Shown: in pieces, positions 47,401-54,039 of the stretch
Layout: the number at the start of each line of letters is the position of its first letter
Numbering within the stretch: the stretch's first letter is position 1
DNA from: Bostrychus sinensis
Lineage: Eukaryota > Chordata > Actinopteri > Gobiiformes > Eleotridae
DNA length: 64,000 nt
Reading direction: 5' to 3'
Assembly: GCA_020698575.1 (NCBI GenBank)
Contig: CM036247.1
Span: forward strand, 620,703 to 684,702
Notes under the pieces: generated by a model
The model's input: only the letters and a program-made list of their open reading frames with translations
Told to the model about the DNA's origin: nothing
Databases searched by the model: none
Translations under genes and position numbers: made by a program

Positions 47401-49466
47401 ACAAAGTACTATTACTATACAGTACTGCAGTAGTAGTAGTACTGTAGTACTGTAGTAGGCAGCTGGTTCCCCATCCTGTCTGTGGAACAAAGTACTATTA
47501 CTATACAGTACTGCAGTAGTAGTAGTACTGTAGTAGTACTGTAGTAGGCAGCTGGTTCCCCATCCTGTCTGTGGAACAAAGTACTATTACTATACAGTAC
47601 TGCAGTAGTAGTAGTACTGTAGTACTGTAGTAGGCAGCTGTTCCCCATCCTGTCTGTGGAACAAAGTACTATTACTATACAGTACTGCAGTAGTAGTAGT
47701 ACTGTAGTACTGTAGTAGGCAGCTGGTTCCCCATCCTGTCTGCAGAACAAAGTACTATTACTATACAGTACTGCAGTAGTAGTAGTACTGTAGTACTGTA
47801 GTAGGCAGCTGGTTCCCCATCCTGTCTGTGGAACAAAGTACTATTACTATACAGTAGTGCAGTAGTAGTAGTACTGTAGTACTGTAGTAGGCAGCTGGTT
47901 CCCCATCCTGTCTGCGGAACAAAGTACTATTACTATACAGTACTGCAGTAGTAGTAGTACTGTAGTACTGTAGTAGGCAGCTGGTTCCCCATCCTGTCTG
48001 CAGAACAAAGTACTATTACTATACAGTACTGCAGTAGTAGTAGTACTGTAGTACTGTAGTAGGCAGCTGGTTCCCCATCCTGTCTAATTACCCATGTATT
48101 ACCTGTGTATTACCTGTGTATTACCCGTGTATTACTTGTGTATTACCTGTGTATTACCCGTGTATTGCCCGTGTATTGCCCGTGTATTGCCCGTGTATTA
48201 CCCGTGTATTATCTGTGTATTGCCCGTGTATTATCTGTGTATTGCCCGTGTATTATCTGTGTATTACCTGTGTATGACCCGTGTATTGCCCGTGTATTGC
48301 CCGTGTATTGCCCGTGTATGACCCGTGTATTGCCCGTGTATTGCCCGTGTATTGCCCGTGTATTGCCCGTGTATTACCCGTGTATTATCTGTGTATTACC
48401 CGTGTATTACCCGTGTATTGCCCGTGTATTACCCGTGTATGACCCGTGTATGGCCCGTGTATGACCCGTGTATTGCCCGTGTATGGCCCGTGTATTGCCC
48501 GTGTATTGCCCGTGTATTGCCCGTGTATTGCCCGTGTATTACCCGTGTATTACCCGTGTATGACCCGTGTATTACCCGTGTATTACCCGTGTATTACCCG
48601 TGTATGACCCGTGTATTGCCCGTGTATTGCCCGTGTATTGCCCGTGTATTACCCGTGTTTTACCCGTGTATTACCCGTGTATTACCCGTGTATTATCCGT
48701 GTATTACCTGTGTATTACCCGTGTATTACCCGTGTATTACCCGTGTATTGCCCGTGTATTACCCGTGTTTTACCCGTGTTTTACCCGTGTATTACCCGTG
48801 TATTACCCGTGTATTACCCGTGTATTATCTGTGTATTACCTGTGTATTACCTGTGTATTACCCGTGTATTACCCGTGTATTACCCGTGTATTACCCGTGT
48901 ATTACCTGTGTATTATCTGTGTATTACCCGTGTATTATCTGTGTATTACCTGTGTATTACCTGTGTATTACCCGTGTATTACCCGTGTATTACCCGTGTA
49001 TTGCCCGTGTATTACCCGTGTATTACCCGTGTATTACCCGTGTATTACCCGTGTATTACCCGTGTATTACCTGTGTATTACCCGTGTATTACCCGTGTAT
49101 TACCCGTGTATTACCTGTGTATTACCCGTGTATTACCCGTGTATTATCTGTGTATTACCTGTGTATTACCCGTGTATTACCCGTGTATTGCCCGTGTATT
49201 ACCCGTGTATTACCCGTGTATTACCCGTGTATTGCCCGTGTATTACCTGTGTATTACCCGTGTATTACCCGTGTATTACCTGTGTATTGCCCGTGTATGA
49301 CCCGTGTATTGCCCGTGTATGGCCCGTGTATTGCCCGTGTATTGCCCGTGTATTACCCGTGTATTGCCCGTGTATTGCCCGTGTATTACCCGTGTATTAC
49401 CCGTGTATTATCCGTGTATTACCCGTGTATTACCCGTGTATTACCTGTGTATTGCCTGTAGTCACC
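20258..49466 (-). CDS. pik3r4: PIK3R4 / VPS15, regulatory subunit of class III PI3-kinase, exons 1-12
   Basis: VPS15 binds and regulates VPS34 in the autophagy and endosome complexes and is anchored to membranes by N-myristoylation. Exons on the minus strand: noncoding exon 1 ending at 49466, then coding 44613..44270, 42048..41675, 39696..39563, 39460..39250, 36683..36285, 34030..33896, 30981..30760, 30017..29844, 24812..24667, 24056..23853, 20456..20258. All phases join, giving 847 codons plus one base, with near-identity to vertebrate VPS15 in many stretches. Residues 1-7 are MGNQLAG (myristoylation signal). The kinase-like domain has the catalytic-loop motif HGDIKTENVM and DFA in place of DFG. 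HEAT-type helices follow from about residue 360. The vertebrate protein is about 1,358 residues, and the WD40 part is not found in the window. Introns are mostly tandem array. Confidence 0.95.
20470..20860 (+). repeat. Tandem array of AGAACCAGGTC / AGAACCGGTCC units
   Basis: 11-bp units AGAACCAGGTC with AGAACCGGTCC, AGAACCAGATC and AGAACTGGTCC variants, beginning about 10 bases upstream (intronic side) of the exon 12 acceptor. Related in sequence to the CTAAACCAGGT family. It occupies the region where the branch point would lie. Confidence 0.9.
20910..21225 (+). repeat. 12-bp tandem array, GAGCTAATGTRG
   Basis: About 26 units alternating AGAGCTAATGTA and GGAGCTAATGTG, 0.3 kb, in pik3r4 intron 11. 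Confidence 0.93.
21226..22404. other. pik3r4 intron 11, unique AT-rich sequence
   Basis: No exon seen. Around 22200-22370 there are 'agtactgcagtagtactcag' and related palindromic motifs, probably a fragment of a common fish repeat rich in AGTAC. The rest is unique. Confidence 0.5.
22405..23850 (-). repeat. 11-bp tandem array, GGTTTAGTCCT / GGTTTAGACCT
   Basis: 1.45 kb of the same family as in the copine intron, in the inverted orientation. It ends at the exon 11 donor (CAG|GTGAGTCCGGG). Toward the donor the units change to GGTTCAGACCT and GGTTTAGACCC. Confidence 0.96.
23853..24056 (-). CDS. pik3r4: pik3r4 exon 11 (residues 714-781)
   Basis: Acceptor gtcgtcag ends at 24057 and donor CCAG|GTGAGT starts at 23852. 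Reads IDNELVLLSVLK, then VSRSIFDYTLRSKDISSLFR and LLKKLLSQ. 204 bases, 68 whole codons in phase 0. It replaces the vertebrate IERKLVLLSVL start with IDNELVLLSVL. Confidence 0.95.
24070..24516 (+). repeat. Minisatellite of GGCCCAGAGGAGGGNC units
   Basis: About 27 units of 15-18 bp (CAGGGCCCAGAGGAGGG, with GGCC or GTCA variants) on the acceptor side of exon 11, in pik3r4 intron 10. The open frames across it are repeat artefacts. Confidence 0.93.
24545..24700 (-). repeat. Imperfect duplication of the pik3r4 exon 10 3' end and donor
   Basis: The exon 10 end (gggtgaggaatgggttcagg side through ctgtatgatgg) is followed in the intron by a decayed second copy. It has gggtgaggaatgggtcagac, then a gtgtagtgaagggctcc block and ctgtatgacc at 24563-24640. 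The downstream block containing 'ttgtgcagtgaggggctc' is also doubled. An older version of the junction duplications seen elsewhere. Confidence 0.65.
24667..24812 (-). CDS. pik3r4: pik3r4 exon 10 (residues about 665-713)
   Basis: Acceptor tgtcccag ends at 24813 and donor ACAG|GTACGA starts at 24666. Reads [20 protein letters not shown], then DVYCKLMPHLNPFLTQPIIQ. 146 bases from phase 1 to phase 0. A clear VPS15 HEAT-region match. Confidence 0.95.
24862..29050 (+). repeat. TTCCCTCAACTG / TTCCCTCACACTG array, 4.2 kb
   Basis: 12-bp and 13-bp units in irregular order with rarer TTCCCTCAGCTG, TTCCCTCTCACTG and TTCCCTGTCACTG variants. It fills most of pik3r4 intron 9. A block around 27630-28050 recurs about 0.76 kb later (28400-28810) with the same order of rare variants, so higher-order duplication is present. 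The 1,421-codon plus-strand open frame is an artefact. Confidence 0.96.
29062..29840 (+). repeat. C-rich minisatellite, G-rich on the pik3r4 sense strand
   Basis: Units of CCCCCTGTCTC, CCCCCCGTCTC and CCCCCGTCCC type. Three higher-order blocks are marked by 'cccatgtgtccccc' near 29261, 29483 and 29713. It starts one base past the exon 9 donor. On the transcribed sense strand it is a run of G4-6 tracts with short loops. Confidence 0.95.
29844..30017 (-). CDS. pik3r4: pik3r4 exon 9 (residues about 607-665)
   Basis: Acceptor ccccctcag ends at 30018 and donor ATCG|GTGAGA starts at 29843. Reads [20 protein letters not shown], then LTCMCQLGLLQKPHIYEFVS. 174 bases, phase 1 to phase 1. A near-perfect match to vertebrate VPS15. 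Confidence 0.96.
30055..30756 (+). repeat. 11-bp array CTAACCCAGGT with TCTTACCCAGG variants
   Basis: Fills pik3r4 intron 8 from just past the exon 8 donor. Units are CTAACCCAGGT, CTAGCCCAGGT, CTAAACCAGAT and TCTTACCCAGG. On the sense strand the TCTTACCC units read GGGTAAGACC, matching the exon 8 donor context GTGG|GTAAGACTGG. Confidence 0.93.
30760..30981 (-). CDS. pik3r4: pik3r4 exon 8 (residues about 533-607)
   Basis: Acceptor ttccctcag ends at 30982 and donor GTGG|GTAAGA starts at 30759. Reads LQALHEMVQQKVVTLLSDAE, then [20 protein letters not shown] and GAFFDSIVG. 222 bases, phase 1 to phase 1. Conserved HEAT region. Confidence 0.96.
31157..31930 (-). mobile_element. TTAA-flanked MITE-like element, full copy A, in pik3r4 intron 7
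   Basis: 766 bases between TTAA sites at 31157-31160 and 31927-31930, in the opposite orientation to copy B. Terminal inverted repeats are agttacactgtgtaag and its counterpart. Nearly identical to copy B throughout, so both inserted fairly recently. Confidence 0.87.
31459..31617 (-). CDS. 52-codon frame inside MITE copy A
   Basis: Third intact copy of the MSDEARKRKCERDRTRSQTR frame, ending LLLGR and a stop. Being in an intron of pik3r4 on the same strand, its AG|GTAAAT donor-like end could in principle offer a cryptic exon. No function is claimed. Confidence 0.35.
   Translation of the reverse strand: MSDEARKRKCERDRTRSQTRVNIGQTFARWRQMRDREGCKSDHVFVSLLLGR
31931..32827. other. pik3r4 intron 7, unique and repeat-derived sequence
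   Basis: 31955-32100 (gccaaggcggaagttatgat, later agcaacataactcaaaaaga) matches my memory of a widespread interspersed repeat fragment in fish. The rest to 32820 is AT-rich with no exon recognised. Confidence 0.5.
32828..33356. mobile_element. hAT-like nonautonomous DNA element
   Basis: The left end cagtcatgcaccgatacc and right end tctcggtgcatccctag are inverted copies of the TAGGGATGCACCGA-type terminus common in fish hAT elements. Interior motifs gagtacttg and gtaccgatacgagtac are also typical. No clear 8-bp target duplication is seen and no transposase is present. Confidence 0.75.
33357..33702. other. pik3r4 intron 7, no gene seen
   Basis: Unique sequence between the hAT-like element and the junction repeat. 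Open frames here lack any recognised similarity. Confidence 0.5.
33705..33908 (-). repeat. 25-bp repeat carrying the pik3r4 exon 7 end and donor, 8 junction copies
   Basis: On the minus strand each unit reads AACTACGACTCCG|GTAACAC plus linker. Junction copies occur every 25 bases at 33896, 33871, 33846 and so on to 33721. One has CTCCA in place of CTCCG. The first copy is the real exon end in phase. Reading on past it gives a TAA within the next unit. Confidence 0.93.
33896..34030 (-). CDS. pik3r4: pik3r4 exon 7 (residues about 488-533)
   Basis: Acceptor ttgtttcag ends at 34031 and donor TCCG|GTAACA starts at 33895. Reads ENIAHLAESALRFLELVQEN, an acidic stretch (DVNEDSEDA) and SDNYDS. 135 bases, phase 1 to phase 1. 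It matches the VPS15 segment between the HEAT blocks, with a divergent acidic loop. Confidence 0.93.
34040..36284 (+). repeat. CTAACCCAGGT / CTAACTCCAGT array, 2.1 kb
   Basis: Fills pik3r4 intron 6. Units CTAACCCAGGT, CTAACCCAGGA, CTAACTCCAGT, CTAACTCCGGT and 12-bp CTAAACCCAGGT. Blocks of several hundred bases recur with the same variant order (for example 34620-35040 and 35300-35720), so segmental duplications occurred inside the array. The first 100 bases hold a smaller CAAAACTGGCT / CAAAACTGGGA repeat. Confidence 0.95.
36285..36683 (-). CDS. pik3r4: pik3r4 exon 6 (residues about 355-488)
   Basis: Acceptor ccctctag ends at 36684 and donor GCAG|GTGAGT starts at 36284. Reads SSSSFTPDPALTPDS, then LTVLVSMITSCLQNLRSCDS, DRIVPYLLHLCADAVPRVRA and YPEYILPGIAQLAQDEATIV. 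399 bases. This is the first HEAT-repeat block of VPS15. The Ser/Pro-rich entry is longer and more divergent than I recall for mammals. Confidence 0.95.
36684..37160. other. pik3r4 intron 5, unique sequence
   Basis: No exon beyond exon 6 recognised. Ordinary unique sequence between the acceptor and the 39-bp minisatellite. Confidence 0.5.
37163..38628. repeat. 39-bp minisatellite with a KpnI site in each unit, about 37 copies
   Basis: The unit includes CCCACTCTGAGCGTAGGGTA and CCAGCTGCTGGAGGGG. Variation is limited to a few positions (CC/CA, GCGT/GGGT, CTGGAG/CTCGAG). Since 39 is 13 codons and no stop occurs, both strands are open for over 500 codons, giving repeats such as PLQQLVPYAQSG. It sits inside pik3r4 intron 5, so I treat this as noncoding. 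Confidence 0.95.
38629..39110. other. pik3r4 intron 5, no gene seen
   Basis: AT-rich unique sequence with an A-run at 39070-39082. Nothing coding is visible. Confidence 0.5.
39117..39238 (+). repeat. 21-bp repeat, CTCGCGGGACTCGTGTCTCG
   Basis: Six units directly beyond the exon 5 donor, CpG-rich (three CpG per unit). Confidence 0.92.
39250..39460 (-). CDS. pik3r4: pik3r4 exon 5 (residues 285-355)
   Basis: Acceptor ggacccag ends at 39461 and donor ACTG|GTGAGT starts at 39249. Reads VSHMVQLDPEKRLSAEEYLK, then VFYSFLQTYMVQF and KDLDHILDRLST. 211 bases, phase 0 to phase 1. End of the kinase-like domain; the DPEKRLSAEEYL segment is the usual kinase subdomain XI signature. Confidence 0.95.
39563..39696 (-). 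CDS. pik3r4: pik3r4 exon 4 (residues about 240-284)
   Basis: Acceptor ttgtctgcag ends at 39697 and donor ACTG|GTACGG starts at 39562. Reads [20 protein letters not shown], then VLMKIEDRCVREL. 134 bases. Kinase-like domain C-lobe. Too short an open frame to be obvious by length alone; found by phase and homology. Confidence 0.93.
39702..41395 (+). repeat. 27-bp array, ACACACAGGAGARTATTCAG, 1.7 kb
   Basis: About 60 units of GACAACACACACACAGGAGA plus RTATTCA, with shorter ACATACAAGACAAC insertions that define higher-order blocks. It starts directly at the exon 4 acceptor, so the pyrimidine tract of that acceptor (tgtgttgtctgcag) is the last, modified array unit. Open frames on both strands are artefacts. 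Confidence 0.95.
41433..41662 (+). repeat. 36-bp repeat, GTAGTATCAGTAGTGACAGT
   Basis: About six near-identical units of GTAGTATCAGTAGTGACAGT plus AGTAGTAAGAGTAGTA next to the exon 3 donor, in pik3r4 intron 3. Confidence 0.95.
41675..42048 (-). CDS. pik3r4: pik3r4 exon 3 (residues about 115-240), kinase-like core
   Basis: Acceptor tgtctccag ends at 42049 and donor GCAG|GTAACA starts at 41674. Reads QAHRSGVRHGDIKTENVMVT, then [20 protein letters not shown] and [20 protein letters not shown]. 374 bases. HGDIKTEN replaces the canonical HRDLKxxN and DFA replaces DFG, as in other VPS15 proteins. Confidence 0.97.
42066..43825 (+). repeat. 11-bp array CTAAACCAGGT/A, 1.76 kb
   Basis: Same family and orientation as 2190-7834, filling most of pik3r4 intron 2. 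Variants CTAAACCAGGG, CTAAACCAGAT and CTAAAAATAGG recur in fixed order, so larger blocks (roughly 0.18-0.5 kb) have been duplicated. Confidence 0.96.
43855..44269 (-). repeat. GTCCTG repeats with two extra copies of the pik3r4 exon 2 end and donor
   Basis: Two 37-bp copies of the exon end (43977-44013 and 44164-44200), identical to 44271-44307, are followed in the sense direction by the same donor (CAG|GTACGACC). They are linked by (GTCCTG)n and by GTACCTGGTCCTGGTCTG segments. Confidence 0.93.
44270..44613 (-). CDS. pik3r4: pik3r4 exon 2, start codon and N-terminus (residues 1-115)
   Basis: ATG at 44613..44611 gives MGNQLAGIAPSQILSVDSYF, then [27 protein letters not shown] and RDNLYDRIST. 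The exon begins at 44618 (acceptor ttccacag) or 44614; donor CAG|GTACGA starts at 44269. Gly2 with Ser/Thr-type context is the N-myristoylation site of VPS15. The ATG and acceptor are repeated upstream about 40 times; this copy is chosen because only here does the frame continue into LAGIAPSQ. Confidence 0.97.
44600..48085 (-). repeat. 86/89-bp minisatellite carrying the pik3r4 exon 2 acceptor and start codon, about 40 copies
   Basis: On the sense strand each unit contains TTTGTTCCACAG|ACAGG ATG GGGAACCAGCTG and then CCTACTACAGTACTAC. So every unit has a complete 3' splice site, start codon and MGNQL codons. Units are nearly identical (about 98% by eye), differing by a 3-bp AGT insertion and a few substitutions (CCACAG to CTGCAG or CCGCAG). 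The last unit passes into the real exon at LAG. Confidence 0.96.
48087..49458 (-). repeat. 10-bp array, GGTAATACAC on the sense strand
   Basis: About 137 units of GTGTATTACC with ATTGCC, ATGACC and ATTATC variants on the plus strand. It begins six bases beyond the exon 1 donor. On the sense strand units read CRG|GTAATACA, donor-like. The open frames (VLPVYYPCITR repeats) are artefacts. Confidence 0.96.
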
Positions 49467-49790
49467 TCCTGAGCCTGGGACGCTGCTGTTGTTGTCGTTA
49501 GCTTTAGCCTGGCAGCTAACGCTAGCCGCTGGTGTCCAGTCGGAGCTCCGCAGCTAACGTCAGGTTTCCTCCGCGCAGACTCGGGGCTACATGTTTCTCT
49601 CTGTGCAGCTGCGGGAGACCACAGCTCTGACCTCTGACCTCTGACCTCTGACTGTGACTTTAAACCGATGTAAGGACAGCTTCTGCGGGAGCTAAACGAG
49701 CTGCAGCTACACCGTGATGCGCCAGCTGTTGTTGTTGTTGTGTTTCCGGGTCGGCGCCGTCAGAGGAGTGACGTCATGACGCAGAGGGGG
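49466..49790 (-). promoter_or_regulatory. pik3r4: pik3r4 promoter and noncoding exon 1
   Basis: GC-rich region whose sense strand ends in GGCTCAGGAG|GTGACTAC, a good donor, at 49466. The transcription start is not visible but should lie between here and about 49790. A perfect CRE palindrome TGACGTCA lies at 49769-49776, and an ETS-type CCGGAAAC lies nearby on the sense strand at about 49744. Three TGACCTC repeats occur at 49628-49650. Confidence 0.65.
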
Positions 49791-49981
49791 TAAAAAAAGC
49801 GACAGAAATGTGTTTATGTCCAGGAGAAACCGGGGTCTGCAGATGACTCTGAGTAACTCTGAGGGAATAAGACCCAGCGATGGTGAAAGCGAACAAACTG
49901 CTTCATGCAACACAGTCAGGAGAGCGACATCTGCTGGATGTATCTGTGAAATGCATTTGTGGGGAAACTGGCTGTGTGACC
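49791..49981. other. Intergenic, no gene seen
   Basis: Unique sequence upstream of pik3r4. An open frame at 49810-50097 runs into the adjacent transposon and is not supported. Confidence 0.5.
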
Positions 49982-50494
49982 CAGTGTTGCCAGATTGGGC
50001 TACTTTTGCTCTCTCTCGGCGGAAAAAAATAGCGTTGGGCGGGTGTATAATATTTGGGCTATTTTTAGACTTATGGGGCGGGATTTTGAAAATGTAAAAT
50101 AAACTTATTTTAATAACATTTTAAAATTTCCTGATCAATAATTGTATATATTTGCTGGTTATTGATGAATAAAATTAATTTGTAAAATAGAGGTAGTAAT
50201 ATTAGTGTCACTAGTTGTCAATCACATGTCTAATTATTGGTTGAAAAAAGTAAACACTGCAGCCCTGTGAGAGAGCTGTTTGTTTTTCTGATTACACTCA
50301 TTGTGGAGACTGTTTATTACTTTTTCCATTGGCAGTTGTGAAGTTTTGTGTGCTCAAAATATGTTCTTTCATATGTATTACAGTTTTAACATTAAGATTG
50401 TAGAATGGTTGTGATTTGGGTGGGTTTTTATTGCGTTTGGCGGGTTTTACGTTATATTTGGGCTGGAAACTGTCAGTCAGATCTGGCAACCCTG
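49982..50494. mobile_element. Nonautonomous DNA element with cagtgttgccagat termini
   Basis: The left end cagtgttgccagattgggc and right end cagatctggcaaccctgg are inverted copies over about 15 bases. Sub-terminal motifs are also inverted (gggctatttttag, gttatatttgggctgg). A familiar fish MITE type; no transposase is present. Confidence 0.75.
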
Positions 50495-51108
50495 GTGTGA
50501 CCTACTTTCTAATAAAGATTCAGTTTTTAATGACATAAATCCAGAGCATGTGTTGACAGTTTAAACATGAACAAAGGGAGATGAAGTCACTGGGCTCACG
50601 CTGTTTCAGCTTCAGTTCATTTGTGTGGAGGTTTGTTTAGTTGTGCCTGAGCTTTTCTTTTGCATTGACGCACCTGTCTTGAAGAAAGTCACAGTTTTCC
50701 TGGCTTTGATTTGTTTATCTGCCACGGCTGGGATTTGCTCTCATGACTTTTTCACAACTAAACTGAATCTGTGAGCAGAACATTAACAGAGGTCTGCAGT
50801 GATGCTGACGGACTTCTGCAGGTCCTCCATGGTCTGCTCTTTGACCTGGAGGCAGAAAAATCATTATAAGGCCAAAGCTAAGGTTAATCTTAGCAGTGTT
50901 AAAGTATTCTGCTTGTTTACCTTAGTTCAGACTCTAAGTTTATCAATAAAGTATTTAGATTAGGCCTCTACTCACATATGATATGAATTATTTTGTCACT
51001 ATTTTACAATGTTTTATGATAATGCATGTAGTTACATCTGTGTATGATTAGACTTAGGTTGTTTATGTGTCCTCACTAGTTAATCATCCTGATAGGGGAG
51101 TGTTCTTA
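50495..51108. other. Intergenic, no gene seen
   Basis: AT-rich unique sequence; nothing coding recognised. Confidence 0.5.
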
Positions 51109-51606
51109 CACTGTAAAAAATATCTGTAGATTTCATGGTACAAATCTGTAAAATCTCAACAGTAAAAGACCGTAGTTGATATATCGGTAAAATACTGTTT
51201 TGGTTACGGTAATTGACTGTAATATTAAAAATAAGGCAAAATTGTATTTTTTAGTTTTATTTTTTGTAATGTATACAGTATAGCACTGTTAAAAAAAATC
51301 GAGGCCTGTGTTTATTACAGTTTAACACCTTTTCAAAAGATAATAACTTTAAATTTTACAGTAAATGTTGATTAAAAGTTAAGTCACAAACTAAAATATA
51401 CATTAACCTATTTTTTTTTAAAGATAATAACTTTATTTTGCAGTAAATAATAATAAAAACTCAAGTCAAAAACTGTAAAAACAACATCTGTGATAAAATG
51501 ATACTGTAAAATGAAATACAGGCCTCTTGTACTTTTTACGGTAGAATTCTGGCAACCACAGCTGCCAATTTTTTACTGTAAAATTTACAGATTTTTTTTT
51601 ACAGTG
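51109..51606 (+). mobile_element. CACTGTAAAAA-ended DNA element, copy 1
   Basis: Begins CACTGTAAAAAATATCTG and ends with its inverted counterpart ...TTTTTTTTTACAGTG. The tips resemble CACTA/EnSpm-type nonautonomous elements of fish, but the superfamily is not certain. AT-rich, noncoding. Confidence 0.75.
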
Positions 51607-51769
51607 CAGCTCCTGTGCACAAATCAAACCCTTGATAAGACTGCGCTCTTATCTCAGTGATGTGGCACTAGCTGTCCCTTCATAGCCTTTCCTTTCTGAT
51701 TCACTCACTCCCAGGACTTACCACTCACTTCTAACATTTACCTAACTATGATTATTATTATTATTATTA

Positions 51770-52340
51770 CACTGTAAAAAAAATCTGTACATTTTACAGG
51801 TAAAAAATTGTCAGCTGTGGTTGCCAGAATTCTACCTGTAAAAACTACAAGAGGCCTTTATTTCATTTTACAGTATAATTTTATCACAAATGTTGTTTTT
51901 ACAGTTTTTGACTTGAGTTTGTATTATTATTTACTGCAAAATAAAGTTATTATCTTAAAAAAATATAGGTTAATGTAAATTTTTAGTTTGTGACTTACAT
52001 TTTAATCAACATTTACTGTAAAATTTAAAGTTATTATCTTTAAAAAATAGGTTAATGTATATTTTAGTTTGTGACTTAACTTTTAATCAACATTTACTGT
52101 AAAATTTAAAGTTATTATCTTTTGAAAAGGTGTTAAACTGTAATAAACACAGGACTGATTTTTTTTTAACAGTGCTATACTGTATACATTACAAAAAACA
52201 AAACTAAATTGCCTTATTTTTAATATTACAGTTAATTACCGTAACCAAAACAGTATTTTACCGATATATCAACTACGGTCTTTTACTGTTGAGATTTTAC
52301 AGATTTTTACCATGAAATCTACAGATATTTTTTACAAGTG
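51770..52340 (-). mobile_element. CACTGTAAAAA-ended DNA element, copy 2, inverted
   Basis: The same element as 51109-51606 in opposite orientation; for example taccgatatatcaactacgg here is the complement of the copy 1 interior. It has a duplicated internal AT-rich block (about 51960-52110). Its right tip is altered to TTTTTTACAAGTG. Confidence 0.78.
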
Positions 52341-52649
52341 TATTATGTTTCTAACCTGTCTTAACATAAACTTTCCCAGAGTCAGTAACTTGTATAGTAT
52401 TACCACTAATGTTAACACGATCTCCTCCTCTCCAAACCCACCCTTCTTGCAGGTGTTCAGACCTCTTTTAAAGCTAGGACACAATTACAAACCACCCCCA
52501 GCAAAATTCCTGTGAACCAGTTTGAAACCGTAGCTCGCTGACTTTTCTGACGTAACGACGCCTCGGTTTTTATGAGCGATTTTTGGCACAGTGTAGCACA
52601 AATCGAAACAATGCTCTGCAACGCTGAGAGGCTCAAGCTCAACATCTCA

Positions 52650-52960
52650 GCTCTGATCTAAACCAGGACTAAACCAGGTCTAAACCAAGACTAAGCAGTT
52701 GTGGGCCCTCACTGCTGGAGTTCATGCCCTGACCATGTTCCAGAAGTCAGACCTGATGTGGATAAACCGGACCTGCAGCTCTCACAGGAGGCAGAGTTCC
52801 AACCCACAGCTCATACTGCCGTTTTACCCTTGGGCAAGACACGTCATCTACTTTACCTGTATGAATGTGTGAGTGCCACTGTGTTCGGTGGAGGTCACGT
52901 GGGTGCACAATGGCTGCCACATCTCTGTCAGTCTGCCCCAGGGCACAGAGTGTGACTGAG
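52650..52960. repeat. Interspersed-repeat fragment plus two CTAAACCAGG units
   Basis: 52658-52692 has three CTAAACCAGG-type units. 52745-52950 (ttttacccttgggcaagaca, later gtggaggtcacgtgggtgca) resembles a common fish SINE-like repeat. No gene. Confidence 0.5.
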
Positions 52961-52984
52961 AGGAGGGAGAGTGAACTATTACAG

Positions 52985-52986
<2 letters not shown>

Positions 52987-53046
<60 letters not shown>
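52987..53046. repeat. (ATT)n microsatellite, about 20 units
   Basis: Perfect ATT trinucleotide run. Confidence 0.97.
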
Positions 53047-53183
53047 TTTGAGAGCTGTGAGCTGGAGCTGTGTGAAAGGAACCACTGCTAAAAATATTGA
53101 TTAAATTGTTGTTAGTACAGTTTTGTGTTTTATAATGACCCTCTTGGTTTATTTTGAACTGGACTCACAGATTCATGTCGTTT

Positions 53184-53475
53184 TAACTCAATTCAGGTTT
53201 ATTTGTATGTCCCAGGATCACAACAAAAGTCTCCTCAAAGGCTTCACAAACAGTTGATCAAACATAAACACAATCAACACAAACAATAACTACACTAAAC
53301 TACACACAAACAATAACTACACTAAACTACACTGAGCCAGGACACTCCTGTCCTTAGCCCCGCCTTCTCTTAAGGAAAAACTCCTAAAAAAAACCCAGCT
53401 GTGGTAAAAAAAACAGAAACCTTCTGGAGCCCAGATGGACAGAGGACAGAGGACAGAGGACAGGGGACAGAGGAC
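53184..53475. repeat. Fish interspersed-repeat fragment
   Basis: ttcaggtttatttgtatgtc, then ggatcacaacaaaagtc and aaggaaaaactcctaaaaaa motifs resemble a frequent teleost repeat. A short direct repeat (cactaaactacacacaaac) lies at about 53280-53335, and ggacagagga repeats at about 53440. Confidence 0.5.
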
Positions 53476-53499
53476 AGTGAACATCTGTACTGAGGTGAG

Positions 53500-54035
53500 A
53501 ATACTGTTACTTCACAATTATATTACTCAAGTAGAAGTAAAAGTACTCCTTGTAAAATTGACTAAAGCAAAATTGTACTTAAGTAAAAGTACAAAGCTTA
53601 CTTAAGTACATTTTTCATGTATCTGTACTTTATTTGAGTAAATTTTACAAGGGGTACTTTTACTTTTACTCCACTACATTTATGAGTTGGTTTGAAGTAC
53701 AAAGTATTTTGAGTTTGGTTTGTGTTTTTGTCAGTGTAAATATAACAGATGCAGTAAAGTAGTACTGCTTTAGAAACATCAGAATAATAAAGACAGAGGA
53801 CCTCGGCATCAGATTCTCTTTACTGCACTGTTAACCTTTAGTTTACAGCAAAAACATTTAACTCATTCAGTAGTTCTTGAATCTGTACAAAATACTTTTA
53901 CTTTTTTACTCACAAGTACATTTGAAACTGAGTACTTTATTACTTTTATTTAAGTAGAAATTCTCGAGTCAAGCTTTGCTTCTTTACCTGTACTTTTACT
54001 TAAATGTCTATAATGAAGAACCTAACCCAGCTTTG
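53500..54035. mobile_element. AGTAC-rich palindromic fish element
   Basis: ttactcaagtagaagtaaaa at the left and the inverted motif ttttacttaaat at the right frame an interior rich in tacttttacttaag motifs. This is a widespread teleost MITE-like repeat. Ends are approximate. Confidence 0.55.
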
Positions 54036-54039
54036 GAAA

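Noticed and set aside
48094..49501. Open frames of VLPVYYPCITR repeats
   Set aside because: 10-bp array open in three frames.
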